Counted from the stretch's first letter, positions 17,551-29,768 are shown. The stretch is 64,000 nt of DNA from Bacteroidaceae bacterium (GCA_017483605.1 JAFUWG010000052.1:43454-107453), one strand, 5' to 3'. Translations and numbers: made by a program. The notes: generated by a model from the letters alone, not told the origin.

Positions 17551-18255
17551 TTATTTTTTACAATCAGGACAACTCTCATGTAATCTTTCAATCTCGCCCT
17601 TCAAGTTTGAGATTTGATTTTCCACCGCCTTTTTGCGTTTTTCCTTTTTTGACTTTCTCAACTTCTTTTCTTTAACAGAACTATCTCGTTTGCTATAGTC
17701 ATTCTGCAACCGAGTGTCGTTTGGAGTTCTGTTGAGTCGTTGAGTCAAAGTGTTCAATTGTTTAGTCTCATCGGATATTTGTTGTTTAAGCGTAGCAATC
17801 TCATTAACTAAGGTTGCCCGTTCATTTTCATAATTATTCAACTGAGCATATTTCTGAGTCAAAAGTTTCTCGTAATATGCAGTCCGTTGCTCTGAAGTCA
17901 GTCGTTCCAATTCTTCTTCTGAAAGAACTTTGACCTTCTTATCTGCTTCAGCCTTCTTTCGGTTCATTATATCGTCGAATCCTCCCGTTGACACCTCCTT
18001 CCCTTTCTGTAAAGTGCCATTTTGTACCGTAATGCTTTTGACCTTATTCGAACTGGCATCCACTTTAGTCACCCCTTGCTGTTCTTGGTCTATTCCTGTC
18101 TTCTGAATATTCTTGTCTTGTTCCGGCAATTGTGCTTCGTTCTTCGGCATTCTGCTCAGAGCATTGTTTGCCCTTTCCTTTGAGACGGGCGTTTGAGCAT
18201 ATACACACATCGGCATGATTACTACCCAAACGGTCAATAAAAAAATCTTCTTCAT
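17551..18255 (-). CDS. exported coiled-coil protein
   Basis: A 234-aa protein of unknown function with signal peptide MKKIFLLTVWVVIMPMCVYA. Residues 110-180 are a predicted coiled coil (EEELERLTSEQRTAYYEKLL, NEIATLKQQISDETKQLNTL), followed by a Lys-rich stretch and a final helix. The C-terminus is ESCPDCKK, with a CxxC pair. It starts 14 bases after the upstream gene and ends 15 bases before the caspase-like gene, so it belongs to one transcript. A structural or partner role is only a guess. Confidence 0.75.
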   Translation of the reverse strand: MKKIFLLTVWVVIMPMCVYAQTPVSKERANNALSRMPKNEAQLPEQDKNIQKTGIDQEQQGVTKVDASSNKVKSITVQNGTLQKGKEVSTGGFDDIMNRKKAEADKKVKVLSEEELERLTSEQRTAYYEKLLTQKYAQLNNYENERATLVNEIATLKQQISDETKQLNTLTQRLNRTPNDTRLQNDYSKRDSSVKEKKLRKSKKEKRKKAVENQISNLKGEIERLHESCPDCKK

Positions 18256-18269
18256 AGTTTCACTGGGGA

Positions 18270-19043
18270 TTATTGTTCTACAATTTTTTCCAAATAGATT
18301 CTCAATTCATTCAGTTGTTCGTTTGTCAAACTCGTCTCGTCCTCCTCCCATTTGTCGAGATACTCAATCATCAATTTGTCATATTCAGTCAATTCCTCTT
18401 CCGCTTCCTCCTCTTGCTTCGCCTCCTCGGGCTCCTGCTTGTCGTCTGTCTTTTTGATGCCTGCCAGCAGGGGGACATTCAGCCCTTTCGGCTTCTTTGC
18501 CTCCACCTCGCCATCATCTCTATTGCCAGTCACCCCACCCCGATGCTCGGCAATGATGCTGCCTACATCCTTCGAGCGGAAGTTTGCCCCTTCAGCGATG
18601 CACTCTTGCATTCTGGCATCATACTCAGCCATCTGCTGCAAGTCTCGTTCCGCCTCTTTGGCATACCGAGGATTTGGCGTACTGGAACTGCTGTTGCTCG
18701 AACTGTATCCACTTGAGTAGCCTCCTCCCGAAGAACTGCGGCTGCCGTAACTCACACTTGACCTTGCCGCACCGCCGATGCTTCCGCTCGATACAGCCCT
18801 ACGCTGTGTGTTTGCTTTCGTGATGCTGACACCGCTATTCCGCAAAGTCCTGATGCGTTCTGAATTGCGAGAACGTTCATACGCATCGTCAATCTTCTTC
18901 ATGTCTTCCCTAATCTTTGCCTCCTTTTGGGCATCCCCGCCTGCATTCACCTTCACCATTGTCTCGACACGATTCTTCAGCGACGACTGGGCATCGCATA
19001 CAGCAGGAAGCAGCAATAATAAACCGATTAACAATCCTTTCAT
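18270..19043 (-). CDS. exported Ser-rich and Glu-rich protein
   Basis: A 257-aa protein of unknown function. The ATG at 19043 follows AGGAGGAGAAACC, one of the strongest ribosome sites in the window, so the ATG seven codons upstream is rejected. The signal peptide is MKGLLIGLLLLLPAVCDA. The middle has a low-complexity Ser/Gly stretch (residues about 90-125, SRSSSGGGYSSGYSSSNSSS), then a central helical part and an acidic helix EEAKQEEEAEEELTEYDKLM near the C-terminus. No enzyme motif is visible. Confidence 0.75.
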   Translation of the reverse strand: MKGLLIGLLLLLPAVCDAQSSLKNRVETMVKVNAGGDAQKEAKIREDMKKIDDAYERSRNSERIRTLRNSGVSITKANTQRRAVSSGSIGGAARSSVSYGSRSSSGGGYSSGYSSSNSSSSTPNPRYAKEAERDLQQMAEYDARMQECIAEGANFRSKDVGSIIAEHRGGVTGNRDDGEVEAKKPKGLNVPLLAGIKKTDDKQEPEEAKQEEEAEEELTEYDKLMIEYLDKWEEDETSLTNEQLNELRIYLEKIVEQ

Positions 19044-19066
19044 GGTTTCTCCTCCTTTTTTCATTC

Positions 19067-20569
19067 TTATTTTGAATGTTTGGCATCCTGTTCACTCTTC
19101 ATGATGAAATATTTGGGAACGACCGTCTTGGACGTTGTTGTTTTATCCCATTTCATCACATTGGGAAAGACCAGCATGTCATAGTCTCTGTCAAACATTT
19201 TCCAGAAGTCCTGAATGGTCTCACCCCAACCATATCCCAGTTTTCGTGAATATGGCCCTTTGTATGCTTCGTCGTAGCCGTATCCGTCCTGAAGAAGAGC
19301 CGGACTTGTAGCGTAATGTCCATCATTCCAAGCATACCCTTTTGGCCCCCACTCCATCTCGTTTTCGACCCACTCGGCATCCGCGGCATCCAAGTCCTTG
19401 GCACGCTCCATTATCTTGGCACGCAAACGGGCGTATGCATTCTGGTTCCATTCTGTCACCGTAAGTTCCCGCCCCTCTGGCATTTGTTTTTTCCCTTCCT
19501 TGTTTAACTGCTTGAGGTCAACAAGATAGTCACAGACATCGTAAGAACCATTCTTTTCTGCTTTTTTCGCACAAACCTTGGGTAGCGCAAAGCCGATGGT
19601 ATCTTCTGGAGTGATGCGATAGAGATAGGTCTGACGAACATACCGATGGTTTGCCTTGTCAATTCCTCCGTCCGACCGCTCGACTTTACACTCATAGTAC
19701 CACGTGCCCTTCAAGATGTCGGGGGCGATTTCTTTCAGTTCCAAGTCGTGAAAGTGATAGTAAGTTCTTGCCACCGACGCACTCTTTGCCATCGACATCA
19801 GTATAATGTTGGCAATGTCCGTCCCGTGGTCGGTCCTGCCCGTCCTCGCTTTGTAGTCAGCCGCTTTCTGGCTGTTCTCTCTCACCGAGTTCATCAGCGA
19901 TTGTGCCTTGTGCGTGTTCGCCTCTTTCTTCCGCTCTGTGCCAAAATGAATGTCGATTCTCTTTTGGGCACCATAAATGTCAATATTGTCAGTAAATGTC
20001 GGATACTCCCAACTAAGGCTTCTATCCAACTGAGCAACAAACGTGGAATCGTTATACCTGATGTCAACAATATGGCAAGGATATCCACGTTCTTTCTCAT
20101 TCAGGAGATCAACAGATGTCTCTGCCGTGACCCAAGTTCCCACCAATCTTTCTCTGAAGTCTTGCTGCTCCTTCAGCATTTCCGTTTGCCATTTCCTCAA
20201 TTGTGCCAACGTTTCCTTCACCTCCTCGTCATCGGAATGCAAGCCGACATATTGCTCGATGTCTGTCAAGCAGATGTCAAGTCCTTCCGCATCGCCCTCT
20301 TGCAAACAAACATTCGCCAAGACGATGGTGCTGTTCAGTCGTACTATCTCGGGAGCAAAAGCCTCTTTACGCAATGCCAACAGAGCCTCCACCCCACATT
20401 CACGGCAGGTATCCATCTGGGCGATGGCTTCGTCAAAACGCTGTTGATACACAGAATTTGCAGCCTTCGGTTTTTCCGTCAACAACGTGTCTCGTACATT
20501 CAAGTTTTCTTGTGCGAAGACAAGAAGACTCATGCACAACATGATTTTTATGATAATCAATCTTTTCAT
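19067..20569 (-). CDS. exported 500-aa protein with two beta-rich domains
   Basis: The start MKRLIIIKIMLCMSLLVFA gives a signal peptide and is preceded by GGAAG; longer frames begin at 20605 and 20629. Residues about 25-130 look helical and repeat-like, with a CRECG pair and YQQRFDEAIAQMD as in TPR-like hairpins. Two beta-rich segments follow, opening with LVGTWVTAETSV and LKGTWYYECKVER, a pattern seen in lipocalin-like or lipid-binding folds. The Tyr/Trp-rich tail is not recognised. It is the first gene of the caspase-like operon. Confidence 0.75.
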   Translation of the reverse strand: MKRLIIIKIMLCMSLLVFAQENLNVRDTLLTEKPKAANSVYQQRFDEAIAQMDTCRECGVEALLALRKEAFAPEIVRLNSTIVLANVCLQEGDAEGLDICLTDIEQYVGLHSDDEEVKETLAQLRKWQTEMLKEQQDFRERLVGTWVTAETSVDLLNEKERGYPCHIVDIRYNDSTFVAQLDRSLSWEYPTFTDNIDIYGAQKRIDIHFGTERKKEANTHKAQSLMNSVRENSQKAADYKARTGRTDHGTDIANIILMSMAKSASVARTYYHFHDLELKEIAPDILKGTWYYECKVERSDGGIDKANHRYVRQTYLYRITPEDTIGFALPKVCAKKAEKNGSYDVCDYLVDLKQLNKEGKKQMPEGRELTVTEWNQNAYARLRAKIMERAKDLDAADAEWVENEMEWGPKGYAWNDGHYATSPALLQDGYGYDEAYKGPYSRKLGYGWGETIQDFWKMFDRDYDMLVFPNVMKWDKTTTSKTVVPKYFIMKSEQDAKHSK

Positions 20570-20666
20570 TCTTCCGATGGATTTTATAGTCAGAAACCGA
20601 TTCATAAAGGTGTCTTTCACTGCAATCAACCAACCGCCACCCCTGCCGGGCTATGCGGTATCGGTT

Positions 20667-20675
20667 GCAAAGATA
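20667..20675 (-). promoter_or_regulatory. promoter -7 element of the caspase-like operon
   Basis: The minus strand reads TATCTTTGC about 100 bases before the first gene of the operon. No other core was seen between its five genes, which supports one transcript. Confidence 0.65.
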
Positions 20676-20847
20676 AGGGAAAAAGGAGATTTCTTCCAAA
20701 TTTTCTTCCAAAAATTTGTGAATATCCTTTTTCAGACTCTTCTATGGCAGATGTTTTTCATCCAAAAAGGATATTATCACCGTCTGCCGGCAAAGGATAC
20801 CGCAGGAGATGACGGAGGTGCGGCAATGCCCTTATTGGGGGAGTGTT

Positions 20848-20914
20848 CTTAAAACTAAACTTAGATTTTATAAAATTTAAGTTGAATTTTATAAAATCTA
20901 AGTTTAGTTTTAAG
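20848..20914. repeat. AT-rich long palindrome, copy 1
   Basis: A perfect 30-base inverted repeat beginning CTTAAAACTAAACTTAG flanks a 7-base loop. The outer arms, the preceding GTTCTTAAAAC and the following GCGGCAA recur at 45199-45244. A short reading frame through it (20843-21067) is judged spurious. Confidence 0.85.
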
Positions 20915-21075
20915 AGAGGTGGCGGCAATCGTGGGTTGGGGATGCCTCGAAAAGACGGAAGGAGGAAGGGAGAAAATGGGAGTCGCAGAATGGACTTTTC
21001 TTGCAAAACGAGAGAAAATTATTGTTTTTCGATAAATTTTTCTCGTTTTTATTTGGAGAGTATGTAGAAATGTGT

Positions 21076-21084
21076 TACCTTTGC
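21076..21084 (+). promoter_or_regulatory. promoter -7 element of the SPFH gene
   Basis: TACCTTTGC lies about 84 bases before the SPFH start. An imperfect hairpin (about 21006-21049, arms AAACGAGA and TCTCGTTT) lies upstream of it. Confidence 0.65.
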
Positions 21085-21167
21085 AGCGAAATCAATGATT
21101 GATGGACTTGAGAACGATAAAAATACTACTTATTATTTAAACGCAATCCTTAAAAACTTTTTTCCTT

Positions 21168-22124
21168 ATGGCAACAAGTAACAATTCTGAGTTTGAGTTT
21201 CGAGGCGGTTCGCTGAACGGCTTCGTGATGTGTGCAATCGACATCGTGCTGTATGTGGCAACGGTGTGCTGTCTGGTGCAAGGCATCATCGCCGCCGATG
21301 CCGAACAGCCCTGCGGCGGATGGTTCGTCATGATGGTGGTACTGCTGATTGCTGCCATCATCGGCAGTTGCGGCTTCTCGATGTTGGAGCCTAACGAGGC
21401 GAAGGTGATGACGTTCTTCGGACGGTATGTGGGCACGTTCCGCAAGAATGGCTTCTACTGGCTGAACCCCTTCATGACGGTGAAAAACGTGAGCCTGAGA
21501 GCACGCAACCTGAATGCTGAACCCATCAAGGTGAACGACAAGACGGGTAATCCTGTGATGATTGGCTTGGTGCTGGTGTGGCGACTGAAGGACACGTACA
21601 AGGCCATCTTCGACATCGACACGGAAGTGGTGGCTGCTGCAGGCACGGGCAGCAGTGCGACGGCGAGGATGAACCGATTTGAGAACTTCGTGAGGGTGCA
21701 GAGCGACTCGGCCTTGCGTGAGGTGGCAAGCATGTACTCCTACGACGACGAGGACAGCAAGGGCAACGATGTGACGCTGCGTGGCGGCAGCACGGAAATC
21801 AACGAGGTGCTGACCAACAAACTGAATGAGCGTCTGGCGATGGCAGGTCTGGAAGTGTTGGAGGCTCGCATCAACTATTTGGCATACGCTCCTGAAATTG
21901 CGGCAGTTATGTTGCGTCGCCAACAGGCGGCAGCCATCATCACGGCAAGGGAGAAGATTGTGGACGGTGCGGTGTCGATGGTGAAGATGGCTTTGGACAA
22001 ACTGAAGGCGGAGGACATCGTGAATCTGGACGACAGCCAGAAGGCTTCGATGGTGAGCAACCTGCTCGTGGTGCTCTGTGCCGACGAGCCTGCACAACCA
22101 GTGGTGAACTCGGGAACGAATTAA
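21168..22124 (+). CDS. SPFH/Band-7 domain membrane protein
   Basis: A 318-aa stomatin/prohibitin-superfamily protein. Two hydrophobic helices (about residues 19-42 and 51-69) precede the SPFH domain (about 75-270), which opens with EPNEAKVMTFFGRYVGTFRK and GFYWLNPF. The motif YAPEIAAVMLRRQQAAAIITA is the typical C-terminal SPFH helix. Such proteins form membrane microdomain scaffolds and often work with membrane proteases; a CPBP protease and SppA are encoded downstream. A CCCTCCCC/GGGGAAGGG hairpin lies just after the stop (22130-22168). Confidence 0.9.
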   Translation: MATSNNSEFEFRGGSLNGFVMCAIDIVLYVATVCCLVQGIIAADAEQPCGGWFVMMVVLLIAAIIGSCGFSMLEPNEAKVMTFFGRYVGTFRKNGFYWLNPFMTVKNVSLRARNLNAEPIKVNDKTGNPVMIGLVLVWRLKDTYKAIFDIDTEVVAAAGTGSSATARMNRFENFVRVQSDSALREVASMYSYDDEDSKGNDVTLRGGSTEINEVLTNKLNERLAMAGLEVLEARINYLAYAPEIAAVMLRRQQAAAIITAREKIVDGAVSMVKMALDKLKAEDIVNLDDSQKASMVSNLLVVLCADEPAQPVVNSGTN

Positions 22125-22206
22125 AAGACCCTCTCCCCGACCCTCCCCCCTGTTTAGGGGAAGGGAGACCATGCGGGATGTAACTAACAGATAATAATTA
22201 CAAAAA

Positions 22207-22893
22207 ATGAAAAAGAAGTTCAACATCTATTGCGGGTTGCTCATCGCAGCCATCGTGTTTGGCATCGGCATCAACATGTTTGAGACAGGCTACTGGATGT
22301 ATCAAGGTGGAAAGGCTGGCATAGAACATGCAAGGACGGAGAGGGAGATGGGGCATCAACATAACCCCACTTTGGGTTTCCAAATCATCAGCCGAATGAC
22401 ACCTGTGGAGATGATGCCGAAAGGTGAATACCTGATGACGCTCAATGTCGGCGACAGCATCGTCAATCTGAAAACAGGAGAGAAGATGCCTATCACGACC
22501 ATGATGGGTATGGTGATGCCTGAGAACGGAAGCAACAGAATGAAAGTCCTGCAAAGCGTCAGTTATCTGGGATTTGCCTTCATCATTCTTTTCTTGGTGG
22601 CGTTTATCAAACTCGTCATCTCGGTGAACAAGGGACGCATCTTCGAGAAAAGCACGGAAACACAACTTGCTTGGGGCGGCTGGTCGGTATTCGCCATGTA
22701 TGTGTTGGGCTGGGTGAGCACGCTCTATAATTACATCCTCAACGTGCAGGAATTTGAGTTTGAGGCATACAACCTGAGCATCATCCAAAAGCCCGACATC
22801 GCCCTGCTCTACTCTGCCTTCGGCATGTTGCTGTTCGGACAGATTTTCAAGATTGGGCGGAAGATGAAGGAAGAACAGGAGTTGACGATTTGA
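22207..22893 (+). CDS. DUF2975 membrane protein
   Basis: A 228-aa protein with hydrophobic helices near residues 8-28, 115-140, 155-180 and 195-212 and a periplasmic loop between the first two. Length, topology and the final FGQIFKIGRKMKEEQELTI helix fit the DUF2975 family. In many bacteria this family is paired with a small YozG-like HTH regulator, and that gene follows here 34 bases later. Function is unknown. Confidence 0.75.
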   Translation: MKKKFNIYCGLLIAAIVFGIGINMFETGYWMYQGGKAGIEHARTEREMGHQHNPTLGFQIISRMTPVEMMPKGEYLMTLNVGDSIVNLKTGEKMPITTMMGMVMPENGSNRMKVLQSVSYLGFAFIILFLVAFIKLVISVNKGRIFEKSTETQLAWGGWSVFAMYVLGWVSTLYNYILNVQEFEFEAYNLSIIQKPDIALLYSAFGMLLFGQIFKIGRKMKEEQELTI

Positions 22894-22927
22894 AGAAGTG
22901 AACATTTGAAGAAATGAAAACGCTCTT

Positions 22928-23134
22928 ATGATTGTAGTAAACTTGGACGTAATGATGGCACGGCGAAAGATTTCGTCGGGGGAACTGGCTGAACGCATCG
23001 GCATCACCCAGGCGAACCTCTCTGTGCTGAAAACTGGCAAGGCAAAGGCGGTGCGGTTCTCCACCTTGGAGGCGATTTGCAAGGTCTTGGACTGCCAGCC
23101 AGGAGACATTTTGGAATATCAAGAAGAAAGTTAA
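22928..23134 (+). CDS. small XRE/YozG-like HTH regulator
   Basis: A 68-aa protein that is almost entirely a Cro/C1-type helix-turn-helix: ISSGELAERIGITQANLSVL is the HTH core, and STLEAICKVLDCQPGDILEY is the typical C-terminal half. It is paired with the DUF2975 gene and probably controls this locus. A start at MMARRKISSGELAER (8 codons later) is possible. Confidence 0.88.
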   Translation: MIVVNLDVMMARRKISSGELAERIGITQANLSVLKTGKAKAVRFSTLEAICKVLDCQPGDILEYQEES

Positions 23135-23157
23135 ACGTAAAATATTAAATGTAAAAA

Positions 23158-23982
23158 ATGAAGAAAGTAGTTTATCCTATTTTTGCGGTGATTGTGTTTA
23201 TCATCATGCAGGCGATGGCAGGAGTTGCCCTGGTGGCAGTGGGTGCTCTCCGCAACATTGACAAGGCAAAGGCTATTGCCGCCTCGGGCGACAGCGACGC
23301 CATGATGAGGGAACTGGCAAGTCCCGACATGCTGGCACTCGCCATTGTGGTGAGCGGCATCCTGACCATCATTGTGATTGCCCTGCTGAAAATGATTGAC
23401 TGGAAGCAGGTGCTGAACGTGAAGACCATCAACTGGAGTTGGGGGGCAGTGAGCATCGTGGCAGCCTTCGCGGGCATCTTCGCCCTCGACATTGCCGAGG
23501 AAATGCTTGACCTGCCCAACCTGATGGAAGACACCTTCACGGATATGTCAAACAGCGTGATGGGTGCATTGGGCATCGGACTGCTGGGCCCCATCATCGA
23601 GGAGTTCATCTTCCGCGAGGGCATCGAGGGATATATGCTCCGTAACGGTGTGAACAAGTGGGTCGCCATCGTCGGCTCTGCCCTTGCCTTCGGCATCATC
23701 CATCTCAACCCTGCCCAAGTGCCTTTTGCGGCCGCCATGGGAATTATCTTGGGCGTGATATACTATAAGACCGGAAACATCGTTATTACAAGTATATTGC
23801 ACATCCTGAACAACAGCATCGCCGTTTGGCAAATGTACACGCTGGGCGATGCAGCCAAGGACTTCAGCCTAGTTGAATCGATAGGTGGAACGACCAGTGC
23901 CATCATCCTGATGATTGTGGGTACCGTTGTTTGTGTCACCATGCTGATATCGTTCTGGAAGAAGTATCAACAAAAGATGTAA
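23158..23982 (+). CDS. CPBP-family intramembrane metalloprotease
   Basis: A 274-aa polytopic membrane protein of the CAAX/Abi protease family. The diagnostic motif is GPIIEEFIFREGIEGYML (the EExxxR pair), followed by FGIIHLNPAQVP (the FxxxH motif) and HILNNSI, which together supply the metal site. Six or more helices are visible. It lies in the SPFH-DUF2975-HTH cluster and probably acts in membrane protein turnover; the substrate is unknown. Confidence 0.88.
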   Translation: MKKVVYPIFAVIVFIIMQAMAGVALVAVGALRNIDKAKAIAASGDSDAMMRELASPDMLALAIVVSGILTIIVIALLKMIDWKQVLNVKTINWSWGAVSIVAAFAGIFALDIAEEMLDLPNLMEDTFTDMSNSVMGALGIGLLGPIIEEFIFREGIEGYMLRNGVNKWVAIVGSALAFGIIHLNPAQVPFAAAMGIILGVIYYKTGNIVITSILHILNNSIAVWQMYTLGDAAKDFSLVESIGGTTSAIILMIVGTVVCVTMLISFWKKYQQKM

Positions 23983-23984
23983 AA

Positions 23985-24066
23985 ATGTAAACTTAAAAAC
24001 TTAAAAACCTAAAAACTTAAGAACTTAAAAACTTAAAAACTCAAGAACTTAAAAACTCAAAACTCA
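23985..24066 (+). repeat. degenerate decamer tract upstream of sppA
   Basis: About eight copies of AAACTTAAAA-like units with a period near 10 bases lie between the CPBP gene and sppA. A related tract follows sppA at 25860-25960. Confidence 0.85.
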
Positions 24067-24072
24067 ATACTT

Positions 24073-25857
24073 ATGAAACAATTTTTCAAGTATGTGTTGG
24101 CAACAATTGTCGGCATCTTTATCGTGGGAGTCATCATCACGATTATGTCTGTGCTCAGTTTGGTGGGCATGGCTACGATGGGCAGCACAACTGCCTCAGT
24201 GAAAGACAACAGCGTACTGGTCATTCAGTTGCAAGGCTCGATTGACGAACGCAGCGAAGAGAATCCGTTTGCCGAACTGCTGGGCTCTACCGCCTTGGAG
24301 CAGCAGGGCTTGGACGACATTCTCGCCGCCATCAAGAACGCCAAGGAGAATGACAAGGTGAAGGGCATCTACATCGAGGCTGGCACCTTCGCCGGTGCAA
24401 TGCCTGCCACGCTGCAAGCCGTACGCAATGCGCTCGTGGATTTCAAGAAGGAGGGCAAATTCATCGTTTCCTATGGCGACGCCTACACACAGGGTGCCTA
24501 CTACCTCTGTTCGGTGGCTGACTCTGTAGTGGTGAACCCTCAAGGCATGATTGACTGGAGCGGTTTAAGCAGCACGGTCACCTACTACAAAGACCTGCTG
24601 GAGAAGGTGGGCGTAGAGGTGCAAGTGGTGAAGGTGGGCACCTACAAGAGTGCCGTGGAGCCTTTCCTGCTCTCCGAAATGAGCGATGCCAACCGCGAAC
24701 AGATTGAGACCTACGACCAGGAGATTTGGGGTGAAATGACCAAGGCTGTCAGCAAGAGCCGTGGCATCAGCGTGGCAAAACTGAACGAGTTGGCTGACAG
24801 TGCGATGCTCTTCAAGGATACGAAACTCTACAAGAAGGAGAAATTGGTGGACAAGATTGCCTACAGCGACGAGGTGCCCAACACGATTGCTGCCATGATG
24901 AAGGTGGAGTCGCCCGAGGACTACCGCACCGTGACGGTGAAGGACTTGGCAGGAGTGGCATCGAGCGAGCCTAAGGGCATCAGCGGCGACATCGTGGCTG
25001 TGTATTATGCCGTGGGCAGCATCGTGGAGGAAGAGACGTCGAGTTTCAGCCAAGAGCCCGAAATCGTGGGCAAGAAGGTCATCAAAGACCTGAAGGAACT
25101 GGCTGAGGACGACAACGTGAAGGCCGTCGTGCTGCGTGTCAACTCTGGCGGCGGTTCGGCTTACGCCAGCGAACAGATTTGGCATCAGGTGATGAACATC
25201 AAAGCCAAGAAGCCTATCGTGGTGAGCATGGGCGACATGGCGGCATCGGGTGGCTACTACATCAGTTGTGCAGCCAACTACATCTATGCCGAGCCAACCA
25301 CCATCACAGGGTCTATCGGCATCTTCGGCATGTTCCCCAATGCTGGCGAACTGCTGAACAACAAGTTGGGTGTACACTTCAGCACCGTGAAGACCAACCA
25401 GTTTGCTGACTTCGGCGACATTGCCCGTCCGTTCACAGAGCAGGAGCGTGCCATCGCCCAGAAGTACATCAACAATGGCTACGAACTCTTCACCAAGCGT
25501 TGTGCCGACGGCAGAAAGATGAAGCAGGATGACATCAAGAAGATTGGCGAGGGTCGTGTGTGGACAGGTATCCACGCCAAGCAAATCGGATTGGTGGACG
25601 AACTGGGCGGTCTCGAGGTCGCCATCGAAAAGGCGAAGAAACTGGCAAAACTCGACGAGGCTTCCGTGATGAGTTATCCAGGCAAGACCAACATCTTCGA
25701 CAACCTGATGAACGAAATGAAGGGCAACAGTTATGCGGATGTTCAACTGCAAGAGGCTCTGGGGGAATACTACGGCGTGTTCTCAGACATCAAGCACATC
25801 AACCGCAAGACAGGCGTTCAGGCTTCCATGCCTTACTACTTGAAGTTTAAGTTGTAA
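24073..25857 (+). CDS. sppA: signal peptide peptidase SppA, 67 kDa type
   Basis: A 594-aa membrane-anchored protease that degrades cleaved signal peptides. The N-terminal helix (residues 5-32) is followed by two tandem ClpP-like domains. The catalytic Lys is in GTYKSAVEPF (K192) and the catalytic Ser in MGDMAASGGYY (S392), as in the long E. coli type. GSIGIFGMFPN and TGIHAKQIGLVDELGG are further family signatures. It is flanked on both sides by decamer repeats and closed by the terminator at 25990. Confidence 0.95.
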   Translation: MKQFFKYVLATIVGIFIVGVIITIMSVLSLVGMATMGSTTASVKDNSVLVIQLQGSIDERSEENPFAELLGSTALEQQGLDDILAAIKNAKENDKVKGIYIEAGTFAGAMPATLQAVRNALVDFKKEGKFIVSYGDAYTQGAYYLCSVADSVVVNPQGMIDWSGLSSTVTYYKDLLEKVGVEVQVVKVGTYKSAVEPFLLSEMSDANREQIETYDQEIWGEMTKAVSKSRGISVAKLNELADSAMLFKDTKLYKKEKLVDKIAYSDEVPNTIAAMMKVESPEDYRTVTVKDLAGVASSEPKGISGDIVAVYYAVGSIVEEETSSFSQEPEIVGKKVIKDLKELAEDDNVKAVVLRVNSGGGSAYASEQIWHQVMNIKAKKPIVVSMGDMAASGGYYISCAANYIYAEPTTITGSIGIFGMFPNAGELLNNKLGVHFSTVKTNQFADFGDIARPFTEQERAIAQKYINNGYELFTKRCADGRKMKQDDIKKIGEGRVWTGIHAKQIGLVDELGGLEVAIEKAKKLAKLDEASVMSYPGKTNIFDNLMNEMKGNSYADVQLQEALGEYYGVFSDIKHINRKTGVQASMPYYLKFKL

Positions 25858-25859
25858 TT

Positions 25860-25960
25860 AACTTACGAACTCAAAACTTAAAAACTCAAAAACTCACGAA
25901 CTTAAAAACTTAAAAACTCAAAAACTCACGAACTTAAAAACTTAAAAACTCAAAACTTAC
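25860..25960 (+). repeat. degenerate decamer tract downstream of sppA
   Basis: About ten units of AACTTAAAAA or AACTCAAAAA type follow the sppA stop, with interspersed CTCACGAACTTAAAAACTTA blocks. It resembles the tract before sppA. Confidence 0.85.
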
Positions 25961-25989
25961 AGGCAGGCAAAGACCTACCCCAAAAGAAG

Positions 25990-26032
25990 CATCAGGGCGG
26001 CATCTCAACGGATGTCGCCCTGATGGCTTTTT
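25990..26032 (+). terminator. terminator after sppA
   Basis: CATCAGGGCGGCATC pairs with GATGTCGCCCTGATG (one mismatch) around a 6-base loop and is followed by GCTTTTT. The next gene is convergent. Confidence 0.85.
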
Positions 26033-26063
26033 AGAGGTTAATCTAAAGATAGATGCGTCACTT

Positions 26064-26297
26064 TTACAAAGCCTCGGCTGCGTCTTCCTGCACAGAAGTG
26101 TCGAGGGTGTCGGAAACGACCATGAGACTATCATCAAGCCCTGCCTCAAAGGTGGTGTCTTCATCGTAGATGCCACCCTGATAACCTGCGGGAGCAGGAC
26201 CATAGCAAGAAGCCAAGGTGATGGGAGACACGAAGCCCACCAAAAGGATGAGTTTCGAGAGAACCTTGTTTTGCCAAGTCTTTATCTTCTTGTCCAT
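26064..26297 (-). CDS. small lipoprotein, unknown function
   Basis: A 77-aa protein starting MDKKIKTWQNKVLSKLILLV, with lipobox TLASC near residue 30, so it is probably a lipoprotein. The mature part is short and acidic (DEDTTFEAGLDDSLMVV). The frame extends upstream to 26390, but the longer version overlaps lacZ and spoils the signal. It starts 17 bases after lacZ and is probably cotranscribed. Function is unknown. Confidence 0.65.
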   Translation of the reverse strand: MDKKIKTWQNKVLSKLILLVGFVSPITLASCYGPAPAGYQGGIYDEDTTFEAGLDDSLMVVSDTLDTSVQEDAAEAL

Positions 26298-26313
26298 AGC
26301 GATGAATTTTTCG

Positions 26314-29484
<3,171 letters not shown>

Positions 29485-29514
29485 TTATTGTTAATATGAT
29501 TCTTTTCTCAATTT

Positions 29515-29523
29515 GCAAAGATA
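29515..29523 (-). promoter_or_regulatory. promoter -7 element of lacZ
   Basis: The minus strand reads TATCTTTGC 43 bases before the lacZ ATG. Confidence 0.65.
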
Positions 29524-29768
29524 GAAATAATTTTCCCGCCATTCACACAAAAAGAGAAAAAACTTCATGAAAAGAAGCCTCTTCCCTTCTTTCCCTCACA
29601 ATTTTTCAGACAAAGGCCATCCTTTTTGCAATATAAAATCGCCGTGTTCACTTTGCATGATTCTTGAATGTTCTGAAAGGAAGAAGGGTTGACCCGCATG
29701 ATTATTCCTTCTTTTTCGCCATGTCAATTTCGTCTCCGCTAAAATGACACGCTGGAAGCGTCGAAAGT

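Noticed and set aside
20843-21067. 74-aa frame through the palindrome
   Set aside because: The peptide is only the translation of the palindromic repeat and its flank; the same kind of frame occurs over copy 2.
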